Assembly: GCA_015075745.1 (NCBI GenBank)
Contig: JABTTW010000002.1
Coordinates: 1,109,556 to 1,173,555 of the forward strand
Direction of reading: 5' to 3'
Source of the DNA: Planctomycetia bacterium
Lineage (GTDB): Bacteria; Planctomycetota; Phycisphaerae; UBA1845; UTPLA1
Length of the DNA stretch: 64,000 bases
The notes under the pieces are model-generated. The model worked only from the letters and a program-made list of their open reading frames with translations. It was not told the DNA's origin and searched no databases. Of this stretch, positions 38,412 through 48,145 are shown in pieces. Position numbers and translations under genes: made by a program. Numbering within the stretch: position 1 is the stretch's first letter; every line of letters begins with the position of its first letter.

Positions 38412-38895
38412 AATACCCTCCGCGGACCTTTTGACCAGCCGCCCGGTCCGTTCGCACGAGCCGTCGCATGTCCGTCACGGCCGAGCCGTTCCAAAGCTCG
38501 GTGGACAGGCACAGCCGCTCGCCGTCGCGATTCTCAAAATGCACCATCTCCGTTACCGGGTCTTCCACGATCCTCGGCGCCGGAGTGTTCATCCCAAACA
38601 CAAGCCCACACTCGGTCCAGCGGTTTTGAAACTCCGCGATCAAAGGGCGGATTTGTCGGCGGACGAAATCTTCAGCATCCCGCGTGGGCAGAACCTCAAG
38701 CACAGTGTCCAAGCCGCCAAGAAGGACCGTCCGACCGGATGTTGGCGGCGCGCTCGGCCACGACGAAAGCCAGCTCAATGCCTGCCGAAGCGAAATCAGC
38801 GCGCCGTCGTTGAGCAACGGCCCGAGCATGATCTTGTCAAAGATCACGCTCGACCCGCGCGTCAGCCACATTTTGGAATCGACAAACTCTTCCAT
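38395..38895 (-). CDS. 166-aa protein between methylase and helicase
   Basis: No family recognised with certainty. It has a hydrophobic beta strand VLLGGLDTVLEVLPTRDAED, a helix VRRQIRPLIAEFQNRWTECG and a C-terminal SAVTDMRRLVRTDRAAGQ. There is no P-loop. Size and position recall the small accessory proteins of related operons (BrxF in BREX type 3, DUF3780 in Hma-like loci), but I could not test either. Its stop overlaps the helicase start, so the two are probably translated together. Confidence 0.7.
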   Translation of the reverse strand: MEEFVDSKMWLTRGSSVIFDKIMLGPLLNDGALISLRQALSWLSSWPSAPPTSGRTVLLGGLDTVLEVLPTRDAEDFVRRQIRPLIAEFQNRWTECGLVFGMNTPAPRIVEDPVTEMVHFENRDGERLCLSTELWNGSAVTDMRRLVRTDRAAGQKVRGGYYAPRS

Positions 38896-38912
38896 CTACC
38901 TGGCTCCACCAA

Positions 38913-41900
38913 TCACCCGTCACTCAGCGCTTCCTGCTCCAGCATCGAGAACAACGTCATCTGCTCCGTTTCGACCTTGCGCGGCTTGCTGCGCCACGCA
39001 TCGACCAATCGAATCGCCCGGCTCGCGGCGTCTTTCGTGTCCGCCTCGCCGGCCGTGTCGGCATACCACTTCAGAATCGCGTCGGTGGAGCGTTTCAGAC
39101 TGCCGGCCCAGTTGTCCAGTTCGCGGTCGATGTTCAATCCGCTGCCCGACCTGGCCGCGCCGATCAGGAAATGGGCCTGGTCGAGGTCGGTCTTGAGCGC
39201 CGCCTTGCGTGTCCGGCCACGCTGCGTGAAGTACGTCATCCGCTCATCCAGCGGCACGGCATGCACCTTCGTGCCGACGATCCGCGCCCAGCCCCGGGCT
39301 TGCAGGTCGTTCGGCTCGACGCCCGTGCCGCGCAGTGTCTTGCTCAATTCGTCGCGGCTCATCTCGTCGCGGTCCTGGAACAGGCTTAGATACAGTCGCG
39401 ATGCCGGCTCGCATTCCGGCGGTCGCTGCCGGGCGCCTGGCTCGGCGGCGAGCAGGTCGTCGAGTAGCTGATTGATGCCCAGCAGCGCTTCGCGGACCTG
39501 GAGCACTTGACCCTCGCCGGTGAACACCTGTCCGTAGTGCTGGCTGTAGAACTCCAGCGACTTGCCGATCAGGATGACGCGCACGTCGGCGGCGTTGAGC
39601 GCCCGGCCGTGAACGTGCTCCAGCAGGACCTTGTAGCGGGCCGCTTCGTCCTTCACCCAGCGGCGCATCTTGGCCCAAGCTACCGGCTCGGGCTTCTCCA
39701 GCCGCTTGCGGCAGACGTGGATGATGTCGTATTCAATTTTCTTAGAACCGAATGCGGCGGTCGCGCCTTTCGTCTCGTCACTGCGAATCGGATATGTCGC
39801 TTCGAGAATGAAGCCAGCATTAAAGAGGGCTTCGAGTACGTCCACCCACGGCGCATCAGCGCTGTGATGGAACGTAAAAGCCATGATGCCGCCGGGTTTC
39901 AGCACGCGGCCGGTTTCGGCCCAACAGGCCGTCAACGTATCGCAGTAGAACTGTGACGCCGGTTCGCGCCGGTAAAGCGGATTGCCCTCGCCGACTTGGA
40001 GACTATCATCGCCGGAGTTCTGCCGGATTGTTGAGAGCCATCGTTCTTCGATGAGCGACTCCTGCTCCCACAGCTCCCGGTCGTCGGGGTGCTCCACGGA
40101 GTTTTGCACGGCCTCGATCGCTCTCGGACTCCGTTCGGGCTCGAAGTAGGCACGCTCGGGCATGCCCTCGTACCATCTCAGCAGCGGCAACCGCATCCAA
40201 ACGTAGAAGAAATCGGCCAAATCACCGTAGAACAGGTTGTTGCCGAAGGGAGGATCAGTGATCGCGAGGTCAATATTCTCGATCTGACCCACGGAGCGGA
40301 GGGAAGTGGAGCTTCCCGATACGACCGTTCCTTCTGGGCGAACCGGGTCTTCTGCGAGAACCTTAGCACTCTTGCTCTTCTCGCCGTCCGCTAGCTTCGC
40401 AAGCTCCCACGGCGTAGCGCACCAAGCGAGCGCATCGAGCGTCGTCGTCGTACACGAGGTCCATTTGCCGTATCCGATCTTGCCATAGACGTTGGTTTCA
40501 ACGACGAGCTGCTTAGGATGGTAATTAGCGTTTGAGAGTGATGGCGCAAGTTTATCGAACGATTGGTGCCAGAAAGAGAACATACACATCATTCGGAGGT
40601 ACTGTTGAAACGCACCGAGCGCTTGCTCACACGTGTCCAGTGAATAGCGAGAAATTCCGCCTTTAATCGCGGAAAGCAACTTAGTATGCACGATCAACTG
40701 GCGTGGATTGAACATCTTCCACCAGTGTGAGTAACCCCATCCGCGATTCACACCGCCATTGGCGCGCATCATGTACGCATCCCAGCACTCGCTCGTCGGC
40801 CAGAACCCCGATAAATCCGCGTCTTTTCGGTTCTGCCATTCTCGCTCTGCCACATTGAGTCGGTGGAAATCGTGATCATCCGCGCGTTTGAAGAATCGTC
40901 CGCCGTAGTTGAAGCCGGCTTCATCGCAGGCGGGGCAGTGGCACTGAAGCGTGTATGGTACCACTGGCGGTGTATGTCCCGTCTTCCCGACTGCGGTCAG
41001 GATGTCCTGTTCAATGCCGTCGGCATCGCAGCGAAACTGAGATTTGCCCGGCACGGTTCCCTTGCGGGTATCGACGGCTCGGCCGTCCCGGAGTGTGATT
41101 CGCGCTGGCGGGCCAAACTTCTTGCGGTCGGTCTCGGCTTCACCTACTTCTTCTCCGCCCTCCACGTCTGCCGCTTCGTCGGGCGCCTCCTCTTCCGGTT
41201 CGTCATCGGCGGTTGCATCCTCGGCGAGTTTCACGCGGCCGCGCACTTCGATGAGATTCAGCCCCTCCAGGCGCTTTTGCCACCAACGGGCGGTCGCCTC
41301 GGGTTCAGCGCCGGCCCAGCCGCCGTACTCCCGACCTTCGGCGTCCTTCTCCGGCGCACCCTCGAACCACTTCGGGTCGATCAGCAGGTACATGTAGACG
41401 TGCTTCGATTCGATCCCGAAGTCCTTCTTCTTGATGTCGCCGACGCGCGTGCTCGGCTTGGCGTGCCGGGTGAGCACGCGCTTCACTTCTTCTCCCGCGA
41501 ACGCCTGGCAGTGCGGGCACGAAAAGCCCGGCTCGGCGTCGATGGCCGCTAGCAGGCGCTCCACGCGCTGCCGCCTTTCCAGCGACGCGCCCTTGGGGTA
41601 ATCCTTCAACTCCTGGGCGAACGACTGCGTCACTTCGGTGAACGGCGTCTCGCTCTCGACGATGACGCGCTCCGCACCGGGGGCCATGCGCGTCTCGCCA
41701 AGTTCGGCGTGGAACTGATATCCGCACGCGGGGCAGTCGATCGGCACGTAGTGGGCCGTGAGCTTCTTCTCGGCGATCACCGGCGAGCGGAAGATCGGCG
41801 TACGATGGCCGCACGGCTGGCCCTGGCTGCCGGCGCACGGGCCATGCTTGGCCCAGAACGTATAGATGACTTCCGGGCCTTCCCAGCGAAAGTGCGTGCG

Positions 41901-42668
41901 CTCCCCCGATGCGAGGTTGATCGGGTCGAGATTCGCGGGCGCGGGCCGGTCGGTGCGCACGTCGATCCAGCGGCCCTTGTGACCGCGCGGGCAGGTCGTC
42001 GTATAGAAGGGCTGAATCTGCGGCTTGACCTCGGCTTCGATCTCGTCGAAGAACGCCTTGACTTGGGCCGGGTCGCTGCACGCCAGTTCGTTCTTGACGA
42101 TGAACCAAGCGACGGGGTTCAAATCGACACCGGTGACCTTGAAACCGAGCCGGCTGCCTTCGACCAGCGTCGTGCCGCCGCCCATGAAAGGATCGAGCAC
42201 GCGGAGCTTCTTGAAGCTTCCGGCCTTCTGATGGTTGCAGTAGTAGTGGTCCCAGACGAGCTTAGCCGCCTCCTCGGGATTGTCGGGCGCTTCGGTGCCC
42301 GCCGCGATCAGCATCGCCCGGAAAATGCTGGAGCGACGGCGGGCCCACCACTTTGACATTTGATAGATGGGCTTGCCGGCGTTTCCCTCCAGCTTCGACA
42401 GCGCGTTGATCGGCGCGATGGGGAAATCGACTTCAAGGCACGTCTTGCGACGCTTCGGGTCGGAGAAGCCGGGGACGGGCAGGCGGATGGCCTTGGCGAG
42501 ATTCGGCGGCTCGAAGCCGTTGGCACCGTTCTTCTTGTTCTTACGGCCGCCGTTAGCGGGGCTGCCGGACGCCGCCTCTGCCGCGCGCGCATCCATGTTG
42601 AGCAGGTTGTCCGGCTCCACGTCGATCAAAAGAGGCTGATTCGCGCTGTCGAATTTCGATTTTGCCAT
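38913..42668 (-). CDS. DUF1156-type DNA methyltransferase
   Basis: A 1251-aa protein. The N-terminal DUF1156 region is FPIAPINALSKLEGNAGKPI with YQMSKWWARRRSSIFRAMLI. The SAM-binding motif I is DPFMGGGTTLVEG. Two CxxC zinc pairs lie at about 275-395 (CGHRTPIF, CPACGYQFHAE, CPHCQAF), with another near CHCPACDEAGF. The catalytic motif IV is TDPPFGNNLFYGDLADFF. DPPF-type enzymes methylate adenine N6 or cytosine N4. DUF1156 (COG1743) methylases mark self DNA in BREX type 3 (PglXI) and Hma operons. The gene starts 18 bases after the PglZ stop. Confidence 0.92.
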   Translation of the reverse strand: MAKSKFDSANQPLLIDVEPDNLLNMDARAAEAASGSPANGGRKNKKNGANGFEPPNLAKAIRLPVPGFSDPKRRKTCLEVDFPIAPINALSKLEGNAGKPIYQMSKWWARRRSSIFRAMLIAAGTEAPDNPEEAAKLVWDHYYCNHQKAGSFKKLRVLDPFMGGGTTLVEGSRLGFKVTGVDLNPVAWFIVKNELACSDPAQVKAFFDEIEAEVKPQIQPFYTTTCPRGHKGRWIDVRTDRPAPANLDPINLASGERTHFRWEGPEVIYTFWAKHGPCAGSQGQPCGHRTPIFRSPVIAEKKLTAHYVPIDCPACGYQFHAELGETRMAPGAERVIVESETPFTEVTQSFAQELKDYPKGASLERRQRVERLLAAIDAEPGFSCPHCQAFAGEEVKRVLTRHAKPSTRVGDIKKKDFGIESKHVYMYLLIDPKWFEGAPEKDAEGREYGGWAGAEPEATARWWQKRLEGLNLIEVRGRVKLAEDATADDEPEEEAPDEAADVEGGEEVGEAETDRKKFGPPARITLRDGRAVDTRKGTVPGKSQFRCDADGIEQDILTAVGKTGHTPPVVPYTLQCHCPACDEAGFNYGGRFFKRADDHDFHRLNVAEREWQNRKDADLSGFWPTSECWDAYMMRANGGVNRGWGYSHWWKMFNPRQLIVHTKLLSAIKGGISRYSLDTCEQALGAFQQYLRMMCMFSFWHQSFDKLAPSLSNANYHPKQLVVETNVYGKIGYGKWTSCTTTTLDALAWCATPWELAKLADGEKSKSAKVLAEDPVRPEGTVVSGSSTSLRSVGQIENIDLAITDPPFGNNLFYGDLADFFYVWMRLPLLRWYEGMPERAYFEPERSPRAIEAVQNSVEHPDDRELWEQESLIEERWLSTIRQNSGDDSLQVGEGNPLYRREPASQFYCDTLTACWAETGRVLKPGGIMAFTFHHSADAPWVDVLEALFNAGFILEATYPIRSDETKGATAAFGSKKIEYDIIHVCRKRLEKPEPVAWAKMRRWVKDEAARYKVLLEHVHGRALNAADVRVILIGKSLEFYSQHYGQVFTGEGQVLQVREALLGINQLLDDLLAAEPGARQRPPECEPASRLYLSLFQDRDEMSRDELSKTLRGTGVEPNDLQARGWARIVGTKVHAVPLDERMTYFTQRGRTRKAALKTDLDQAHFLIGAARSGSGLNIDRELDNWAGSLKRSTDAILKWYADTAGEADTKDAASRAIRLVDAWRSKPRKVETEQMTLFSMLEQEALSDG

Positions 42669-42686
42669 GGTCGCGACGTTTCCCCA

Positions 42687-43649
42687 TTACAGCGCTGGAA
42701 GCTCGACGAACGGAACCGCCACTTCGAGCAGGCTCATCCCACCGTGGCACAAGTACGGATAGCCGCCCTGGACCTTCCACTTCCGCTGGCCCATCACGAC
42801 GTGGTGGCCGCCATGCGTGAATACGACAGGCGGCATGAGGTGCTGGTTCCACGCGGCCGATGCAGGCTTGCAGCGTGATGCGCTGAATGTGTCGCGCAGC
42901 GCGGTGACGACCTCCTCGTCGGTTTCATTCGTCGCAAAGCTCCGGGCGAGCGCATAGCCGTGATCTGACGTGATGATCAACCGGCGGCCTTGGCGCAGGG
43001 CATCGATGAATCGCCAGAAGCCGGGGCCTTGAATTGTTTGCCGGGCGACCGAGTTGACCTGGTCGGGCGAGCGTTCGTGAACGTGGAGAATGTCGTCGAG
43101 CCACGTGTGCCACACGAACAGGTCGCGACGCGGGCGAATCGCGGAGACGGAATCATCAAAGGGATGATTGAGCACGTCCACGGCCAGGTCATCGGAAGCG
43201 AGAGCAAAACCGGCGGGCGCGGAACCAGTCGCCAAACGGGCGCGGGACTGAGCACCCATCGCGGCGGCGAAGTTGTCCGTGTCGGAAGGAACCTCTGAAC
43301 CGGTGACGCGGATTTGCGTCGGCACGATTTGCCGCTGCTCCGCCGCGGCGAGCAGAACGAACATTTCGCGCAGCGAGAACGCATCGAGGATCAGGACGGC
43401 CCGGCCGGATGCGATCACCGTCGGCCACCATTCGCGGAGTGCTTCGGATGATCGCGGCGCGGCGCCGGGATACGCCTGCCACAGATCCCACCCGGCCTCG
43501 GCGAGGAGTCGATCGGGGGGAATCGTCTTGTTGTGCAGCTCAAGCGGGGAAGCGGTCGTTCTAGCGATCTCGCAGAGCGATGCGAACAACTCCGTCCACG
43601 CATCGCGGGCGGCGAGATTTCCGAGAATGATGTCCTCCCACGGCCTCAT
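42687..43649 (-). CDS. pglZ: Short PglZ-domain protein
   Basis: A 320-aa protein with the alkaline-phosphatase-fold motifs of PglZ: LILDAFSLREMFVLLA (metal-binding Asp), LIITSDHGYALAR (DHG), and the end block FTHGGHHVVMGQRKWK with LCHGGMSLLEVAVPFVEL. BREX PglZ proteins are usually far longer (about 600-900 aa), so this is only the catalytic domain. PglZ is the universal BREX core protein. It overlaps the DUF499 stop by 4 bases (ATGA). Confidence 0.88.
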   Translation of the reverse strand: MRPWEDIILGNLAARDAWTELFASLCEIARTTASPLELHNKTIPPDRLLAEAGWDLWQAYPGAAPRSSEALREWWPTVIASGRAVLILDAFSLREMFVLLAAAEQRQIVPTQIRVTGSEVPSDTDNFAAAMGAQSRARLATGSAPAGFALASDDLAVDVLNHPFDDSVSAIRPRRDLFVWHTWLDDILHVHERSPDQVNSVARQTIQGPGFWRFIDALRQGRRLIITSDHGYALARSFATNETDEEVVTALRDTFSASRCKPASAAWNQHLMPPVVFTHGGHHVVMGQRKWKVQGGYPYLCHGGMSLLEVAVPFVELPAL

Positions 43650-46456
43650 GCGCTTTCACCCCCGCCGTTGGGCCGGAACGTCACTTCGAGCTTTGCCCGA
43701 ACGTGGGACGGAAGCCGCTGAAGAATTGCCTTGGCCTGTTGAACGGAGAGACCCTCGAATTCGATCTTGGTCATGTCGAGCGACGCATCGGCCGGCACGC
43801 CCCATTGCTCGAAGCTGCCGATCAAGTTGACGACGGTTGTGGCGCCGTTGGTTGATCGCACCTCGGCGGGAATCACGGGCGGAATGGGCGTGATTGGCGG
43901 CGCCGTACCCGTACCCGGTGTGGTCGGTGGTGGTGTGCCGCCGCCGGGCTGCTGGGTACCTCCCGTTGTCGTTGGCTCTGGCGGGAACAGGGTGCCGGGG
44001 GTCGGTTGCGGGGTCGGCTGCGTGGGGGTCGGGCCGGATACGGCGCCGGTGCCGGCTGCGGCGGGCAAGGCGAGCTGCACCTGCCGCATCTCCTGTGTGC
44101 CGCGAAACGCCTTCGGCCGGATGTAGCGCAATGCCTCGTCGTCGTCTGCGTGGTCCGGCAGCCGCGCGACCCATGTGCCCGCAACGTTGAAGACCACCTT
44201 GCCCTTCGCCGCGACTTTGCAGACTTCCTCGCACGTGTCGCGGTCGCCGAGAAACGGGATCGCGCTCTTCTCTGCGGATGGTGGCGGCTCCCGCAATCCG
44301 TCAATCAGCCGGCTCACGTCATCGCCGTTGCGGGCGGACTCGACGACGAGCGTTTGAAACTCCGTCGCATCGAACAGGTCGCGCTTGATCTGCTCATCGA
44401 TGGCGACCGGGATCGCGCCCTTCTGGCGAACGAGTTCAACGTCGATGCGTTCCACGTCGAATCGGCACTGCTCGGGCTGGCGAAAATTCCAGCGGGTCAG
44501 GATGGCGAAGCGGTCAAAGCGCGTCCGCAGGTTGTCGCGTAGCGGGCGCTCGAATTCGTCCTTCAAGCCGCGATAGTGCGGATCATCCTTCCATGCCTGT
44601 GAGGTGAGGTAGGCACAGCGCGCGATGAAGGAAAGATCGCTGTCCTGGTACAGGTTCTTCCTGCCGGTCGCGGGCAGAAGGAACCGCACGGTGTTGCGCT
44701 TGGATTGCACCTTCGTCGCAAGCCATGTTCCAAGCACTTTCTCGACCGCACCGGCCGGCTCGTCGAGCGGAGCCGGAACCACCAAGAGAATGGGTTGGTT
44801 CCAAGTTGCTGGCCGGTCGGCTTCGTCGATATCGCTCCAAGGGTCGTGCTCCCAGTTGGGGCCGAGCACGACGACCTTGGACACGGATTGTCGGTTCTCC
44901 GGCTCCAGGATGTAGCGCAGCGTCTTGCGGATGTGCTCCAGGTCTTTGCCGGGATAACTGGTCGTTGCACCGGGCGTGCCCGACGCCGCCCATAGGCGAT
45001 CGTTGCGTGCGGTCGAACGAACTTTCGTCTTGGCGTTTTCCTCACGTCCGAACCAGATTCGGCCCTGCAGATTGTCCGAGCCGTGGATGTTTACGCTGTT
45101 GTCCTTCGTCTTGAGCAGTTCGTCGAGGAAGGCGTTGTCGTCGATGGGCGCGTCCCGCGTCACGTCGAGATGCAAGTCTTCTTTCGTACCGCCCGCTTCT
45201 CGGCCCGGCGTCATGGAGCGCAACCACAGCGCGCTGATGATCTCACGGCTGTGCGCCGTGGCGACGCCCGATGCCTTGATGCCGTCGAGGTTTCGCTGAG
45301 CGATTTCGAGCAGGTCGCTTTGCGCGCCGTGTGCGGCGATGGATTCGAGCAGAGCTTGCACCCCGTGCGTGTCCGTATCTACGAAGAAGTCGGCCGCCGT
45401 TAGCAGCGGGACGGCATCGCCGCGCTCACGGTAGGCAGCGGCCAGAATGCGGATCAGGTCGCGCGTTTCCTGGGCTGCCTGAGCCATCAGGATGTGGTCC
45501 TCAAGCAGGTTCACGAGTTCGGGTGAGAAGGGCCAAAGGGCGACGACTTCCTCTGCGATGCGGTTCCGCTCCGACACTGGCAAGTGCGAGAAGCGCAGCC
45601 GGTATCGTTCGCCCGCATAGGCGGCAACGAGCTGGTCCACCTGCGCACGGGCGATGTTGTCGCGGTTCCTGAACAGGCGATGCAGCAAGAGAAGCTGTCG
45701 GTCCTGCTTGGCTGTCGGCCCCAAAAAATTCACGACCACCGGCGTGTCCCGGTGGACCTGCTGAAAGGCCTCCGTCGTGTTGTTCAGGACGGAGATCGCG
45801 AGCAAAACGAGTTCCGGGCGTTCGCGCGAAAGCTCCGACAAGTTCTGGACGAAATTGGAGGCCATCTCGCGCTGTCGCGAACCGTCACGGCCGACTTCAG
45901 GCAAGCCGTCGAACCACTTCTGAAACTCGTCGAGGATGAGCACCACGGGCTGCGTGCGGAACATCTCCTCCAGAAGCGAACGCGAAGGAACGTTGCTGCC
46001 GCTCTGCTCGAAGCGGCCGCGAAAGCGCTGGCCGTGGGGATGCCGGTCGAAGATGAGGTCCCAGAGGAACGGGTATTCGTGGTTGTGAACCGCCTCCGAG
46101 ATTGCGAAATAGCCGGTTTGAAGGTCCAGATTAGCCAGCGCCTGGCTACCGAGCCGATTCCCCCAACTCCGAGCCCACTGCTGGACGACATCGGGCGACA
46201 TCGTCGCGTGGTGCATGACGGCCATGATGTGCGACTTGCCGCGGCCCCGGTCGCCAAGCAAAGCGATGGGTTTTTGCGGCCTGGCGACGCTGAGCGCGCG
46301 AAGCGCCATTTGAACGTCGCCGGTGGGGTAAGTAATTTCGAGGATGCGGTCGGCAGGCTGTTGCGCCGCGCCCATGTTGTCGTTTCGGCGAAGGGAGATC
46401 GCCGTGCCCGGCGTGTTGGTGCCGAGGAATTCATCTCGTAGCTGAAGTCCGAGCAT
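43646..46456 (-). CDS. DUF499 family P-loop ATPase
   Basis: A 936-aa protein. Walker A is LLGDRGRGKSHIMAVMHH (about residues 67-84), Walker B-like VVLILDEFQKWFDGLPE and sensor-like LLAISVLNN. A Pro/Thr/Gly-rich linker of about 70 aa follows at about 790-860. The C-terminal domain is VVNLIGSFEQWGVPADASLD with LSVQQAKAILQRLPSHVRAK. DUF499 ATPases pair with DUF1156 methylases in anti-phage loci and occupy the slot of BrxC. It is the first core gene of the operon. Confidence 0.9.
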   Translation of the reverse strand: MLGLQLRDEFLGTNTPGTAISLRRNDNMGAAQQPADRILEITYPTGDVQMALRALSVARPQKPIALLGDRGRGKSHIMAVMHHATMSPDVVQQWARSWGNRLGSQALANLDLQTGYFAISEAVHNHEYPFLWDLIFDRHPHGQRFRGRFEQSGSNVPSRSLLEEMFRTQPVVLILDEFQKWFDGLPEVGRDGSRQREMASNFVQNLSELSRERPELVLLAISVLNNTTEAFQQVHRDTPVVVNFLGPTAKQDRQLLLLHRLFRNRDNIARAQVDQLVAAYAGERYRLRFSHLPVSERNRIAEEVVALWPFSPELVNLLEDHILMAQAAQETRDLIRILAAAYRERGDAVPLLTAADFFVDTDTHGVQALLESIAAHGAQSDLLEIAQRNLDGIKASGVATAHSREIISALWLRSMTPGREAGGTKEDLHLDVTRDAPIDDNAFLDELLKTKDNSVNIHGSDNLQGRIWFGREENAKTKVRSTARNDRLWAASGTPGATTSYPGKDLEHIRKTLRYILEPENRQSVSKVVVLGPNWEHDPWSDIDEADRPATWNQPILLVVPAPLDEPAGAVEKVLGTWLATKVQSKRNTVRFLLPATGRKNLYQDSDLSFIARCAYLTSQAWKDDPHYRGLKDEFERPLRDNLRTRFDRFAILTRWNFRQPEQCRFDVERIDVELVRQKGAIPVAIDEQIKRDLFDATEFQTLVVESARNGDDVSRLIDGLREPPPSAEKSAIPFLGDRDTCEEVCKVAAKGKVVFNVAGTWVARLPDHADDDEALRYIRPKAFRGTQEMRQVQLALPAAAGTGAVSGPTPTQPTPQPTPGTLFPPEPTTTGGTQQPGGGTPPPTTPGTGTAPPITPIPPVIPAEVRSTNGATTVVNLIGSFEQWGVPADASLDMTKIEFEGLSVQQAKAILQRLPSHVRAKLEVTFRPNGGGESA

Positions 46457-46555
46457 TCAGGGCAGTCTCCCGCACAGCGCCGAAACGGAGCCGCTGAGTA
46501 GCGCAAATACCTGCTAGAACCGGAATTGTACGCGCCAGCGAGCCTGAGTACAGGC

Positions 46556-46933
46556 TCATAACCCGGCCCGGGACAGCTTCGGGCGGGGGCTGCCCTTCTT
46601 GCGAACGGTTCGAAACTGGACCCGGGTTCCCGGCACGATCGCCACGCGCGACGAGAAAAGCCGTATGGCTTCGCGGCGCTCTTCGGGAGTCAATCCGGCG
46701 GCATCCAGCAGGCGGTTCCAGTTGTGCCGCAAGTCGGTCAAGCTTTGAAGCCCGTCAAAGCCGGCGCCGCCGGCCTTGCGGACGTACACCAGGTCTTCGG
46801 TCTCGCTCACGGTGATTTCGGCGATGGCCGGGTCGGTCAACGACTCCCCAAGAACGTAGCCGACGATGGCCGCCATGAACGGCGACATCTCGGTGAACCG
46901 GTCGGGATGGAGCTTCTGGGCCAGCGTGGTCAT
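46556..46933 (-). CDS. Conserved 125-aa protein of unknown function
   Basis: It begins MTTLAQKLHPDRFTEMSPFM and continues AAIVGYVLGESLTDPAIAEI, VYVRKAGGAGFDGLQSLTDL and RVAIVPGTRVQFRTVRKKG. No known motif. It reads like a conserved small protein carried on planctomycete mobile elements. It lies between the integrase (12 bases to its stop) and the ATPase gene (about 100 bases). An ATG at 46960 would add 9 residues. Confidence 0.65.
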   Translation of the reverse strand: MTTLAQKLHPDRFTEMSPFMAAIVGYVLGESLTDPAIAEITVSETEDLVYVRKAGGAGFDGLQSLTDLRHNWNRLLDAAGLTPEERREAIRLFSSRVAIVPGTRVQFRTVRKKGSPRPKLSRAGL

Positions 46934-46972
46934 GGCGACGCCTCGATTCCGTGACGCCATTATGGCGCGCCG

Positions 46973-47959
46973 TCAGTAGCTGGCAAAGAACGCGGCTGAT
47001 TTCTCGGGATTGTACCCGCGGCGGTCGTAGAGCTTCGTCGTGGATGGGTCGCGATGGCCGACGGCCTTTTGGACCTGCTCCAGACTAGCGCCGTTTTCGA
47101 GGGCCGTCGTGATGAACGTCGCCCGCATGGAGTGGGCGGAGTAGCCGCGGGTTAGGCCGAGCCGGGCAGCGTGCTTGCGGAGCACGCGGTCGATGGCGTC
47201 AGGGGCCATGTGCCGCCGGGCTGTCCGTGAGCGGCCGTTATGGCGGAGCGGGCGAAAGAGCGGACCCTCGAAATCGTCGGCATGCCCGGCGGCGGCGAGA
47301 TATTCCCGGATTCGCTGGGCCGTTTGCGGGTGGATCGCGAAGGCGTCCTTCCTGGCGCCCTTGCGAATGACGCGGAGCGAATCGAAGCCGCGGTTCTGGT
47401 GCTGGTCGCCGACTCGAAGCCGGGCAATCTCCGCGCGGCGCAGCCCGGCTTGAAGTCCCACTGAAATGATCGCCCGGTCCCGCAGTCCGGCCACGGTGTC
47501 GGCGGGCGGGGCGTCGAGCAGCTTGCGGGCTTGGGCCTTTGAAAATGCTAGCGTGGAGCCCTCATCGCGGTTGATGGCAGGTCGGCGGACAGCCGCAACG
47601 GGATTCCGGTCGGTCTGGCCGTGCTCGACGAGGTGCTTGAACAACGACGACAGGGCTGCCAGCCGGCACCGGACGGTCGAGGCCTCCGCACCTTCGGTCT
47701 CGCGCATGTAGCGCTCCCAGGCGATCACGGCCCGGTGGTCAACCTGACGAAGCTGCTGGGGTGCGGCGATTCCGCAGAAACGCATGAAGTGCTGCACGTC
47801 GGCCCTGTAGGCGCGGCGGGTTCTGGGCGACTTCTGCTTGGCGAGCCAAACGGCCTCCTCCGGAACGGCCGCAAGGGCTTCGATGGTCGTCGTGGCCGGC
47901 GTCCGCGCCTGACGTTTTGCGAGCGAATTGGTGGTCGAATCGGCGGTCTTTCCGGGCAT
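46973..47959 (-). CDS. Second tyrosine recombinase (XerC/D-like)
   Basis: A 328-aa protein. It has a SAM-like N-terminal domain (KSPRTRRAYRADVQHFMRFC) and a catalytic domain with Arg in LRRAEIARLRVGD, HSMRATFITTAL, GHRDPSTTKLYDRR and Tyr in the last motif. All of R-H-R-H-Y are present. It differs clearly from the integrase at 28 kb. It could mobilise the defence operon as a separate unit, resolve element dimers, or act like plasmid recombinases. It reads in the same direction as the defence operon. Confidence 0.9.
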   Translation of the reverse strand: MPGKTADSTTNSLAKRQARTPATTTIEALAAVPEEAVWLAKQKSPRTRRAYRADVQHFMRFCGIAAPQQLRQVDHRAVIAWERYMRETEGAEASTVRCRLAALSSLFKHLVEHGQTDRNPVAAVRRPAINRDEGSTLAFSKAQARKLLDAPPADTVAGLRDRAIISVGLQAGLRRAEIARLRVGDQHQNRGFDSLRVIRKGARKDAFAIHPQTAQRIREYLAAAGHADDFEGPLFRPLRHNGRSRTARRHMAPDAIDRVLRKHAARLGLTRGYSAHSMRATFITTALENGASLEQVQKAVGHRDPSTTKLYDRRGYNPEKSAAFFASY

Positions 47960-48145
47960 GCTCCTCTACGTGATAATCCAGTTTATCATGCACGAGATTA
48001 CCACGGCATCTCGCCTCGCGGCAAGCATCCCGATATCCCGATAGACCTGACGCGCAAGTTGCGGCGCAGCCGGGACGTGAGCTTCCTGGGATGGTTCTGG
48101 CCACCGTCGTCTTCGCGTTTCGTGGCCGCGGATGATTATCAACAA

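Noticed and set aside
35601..46456. DISARM class 1 identity of the defence operon
   Set aside because: The SNF2 helicase and methylase fit, but no DrmA, DrmB or DrmC is present, while PglZ and DUF499 are.
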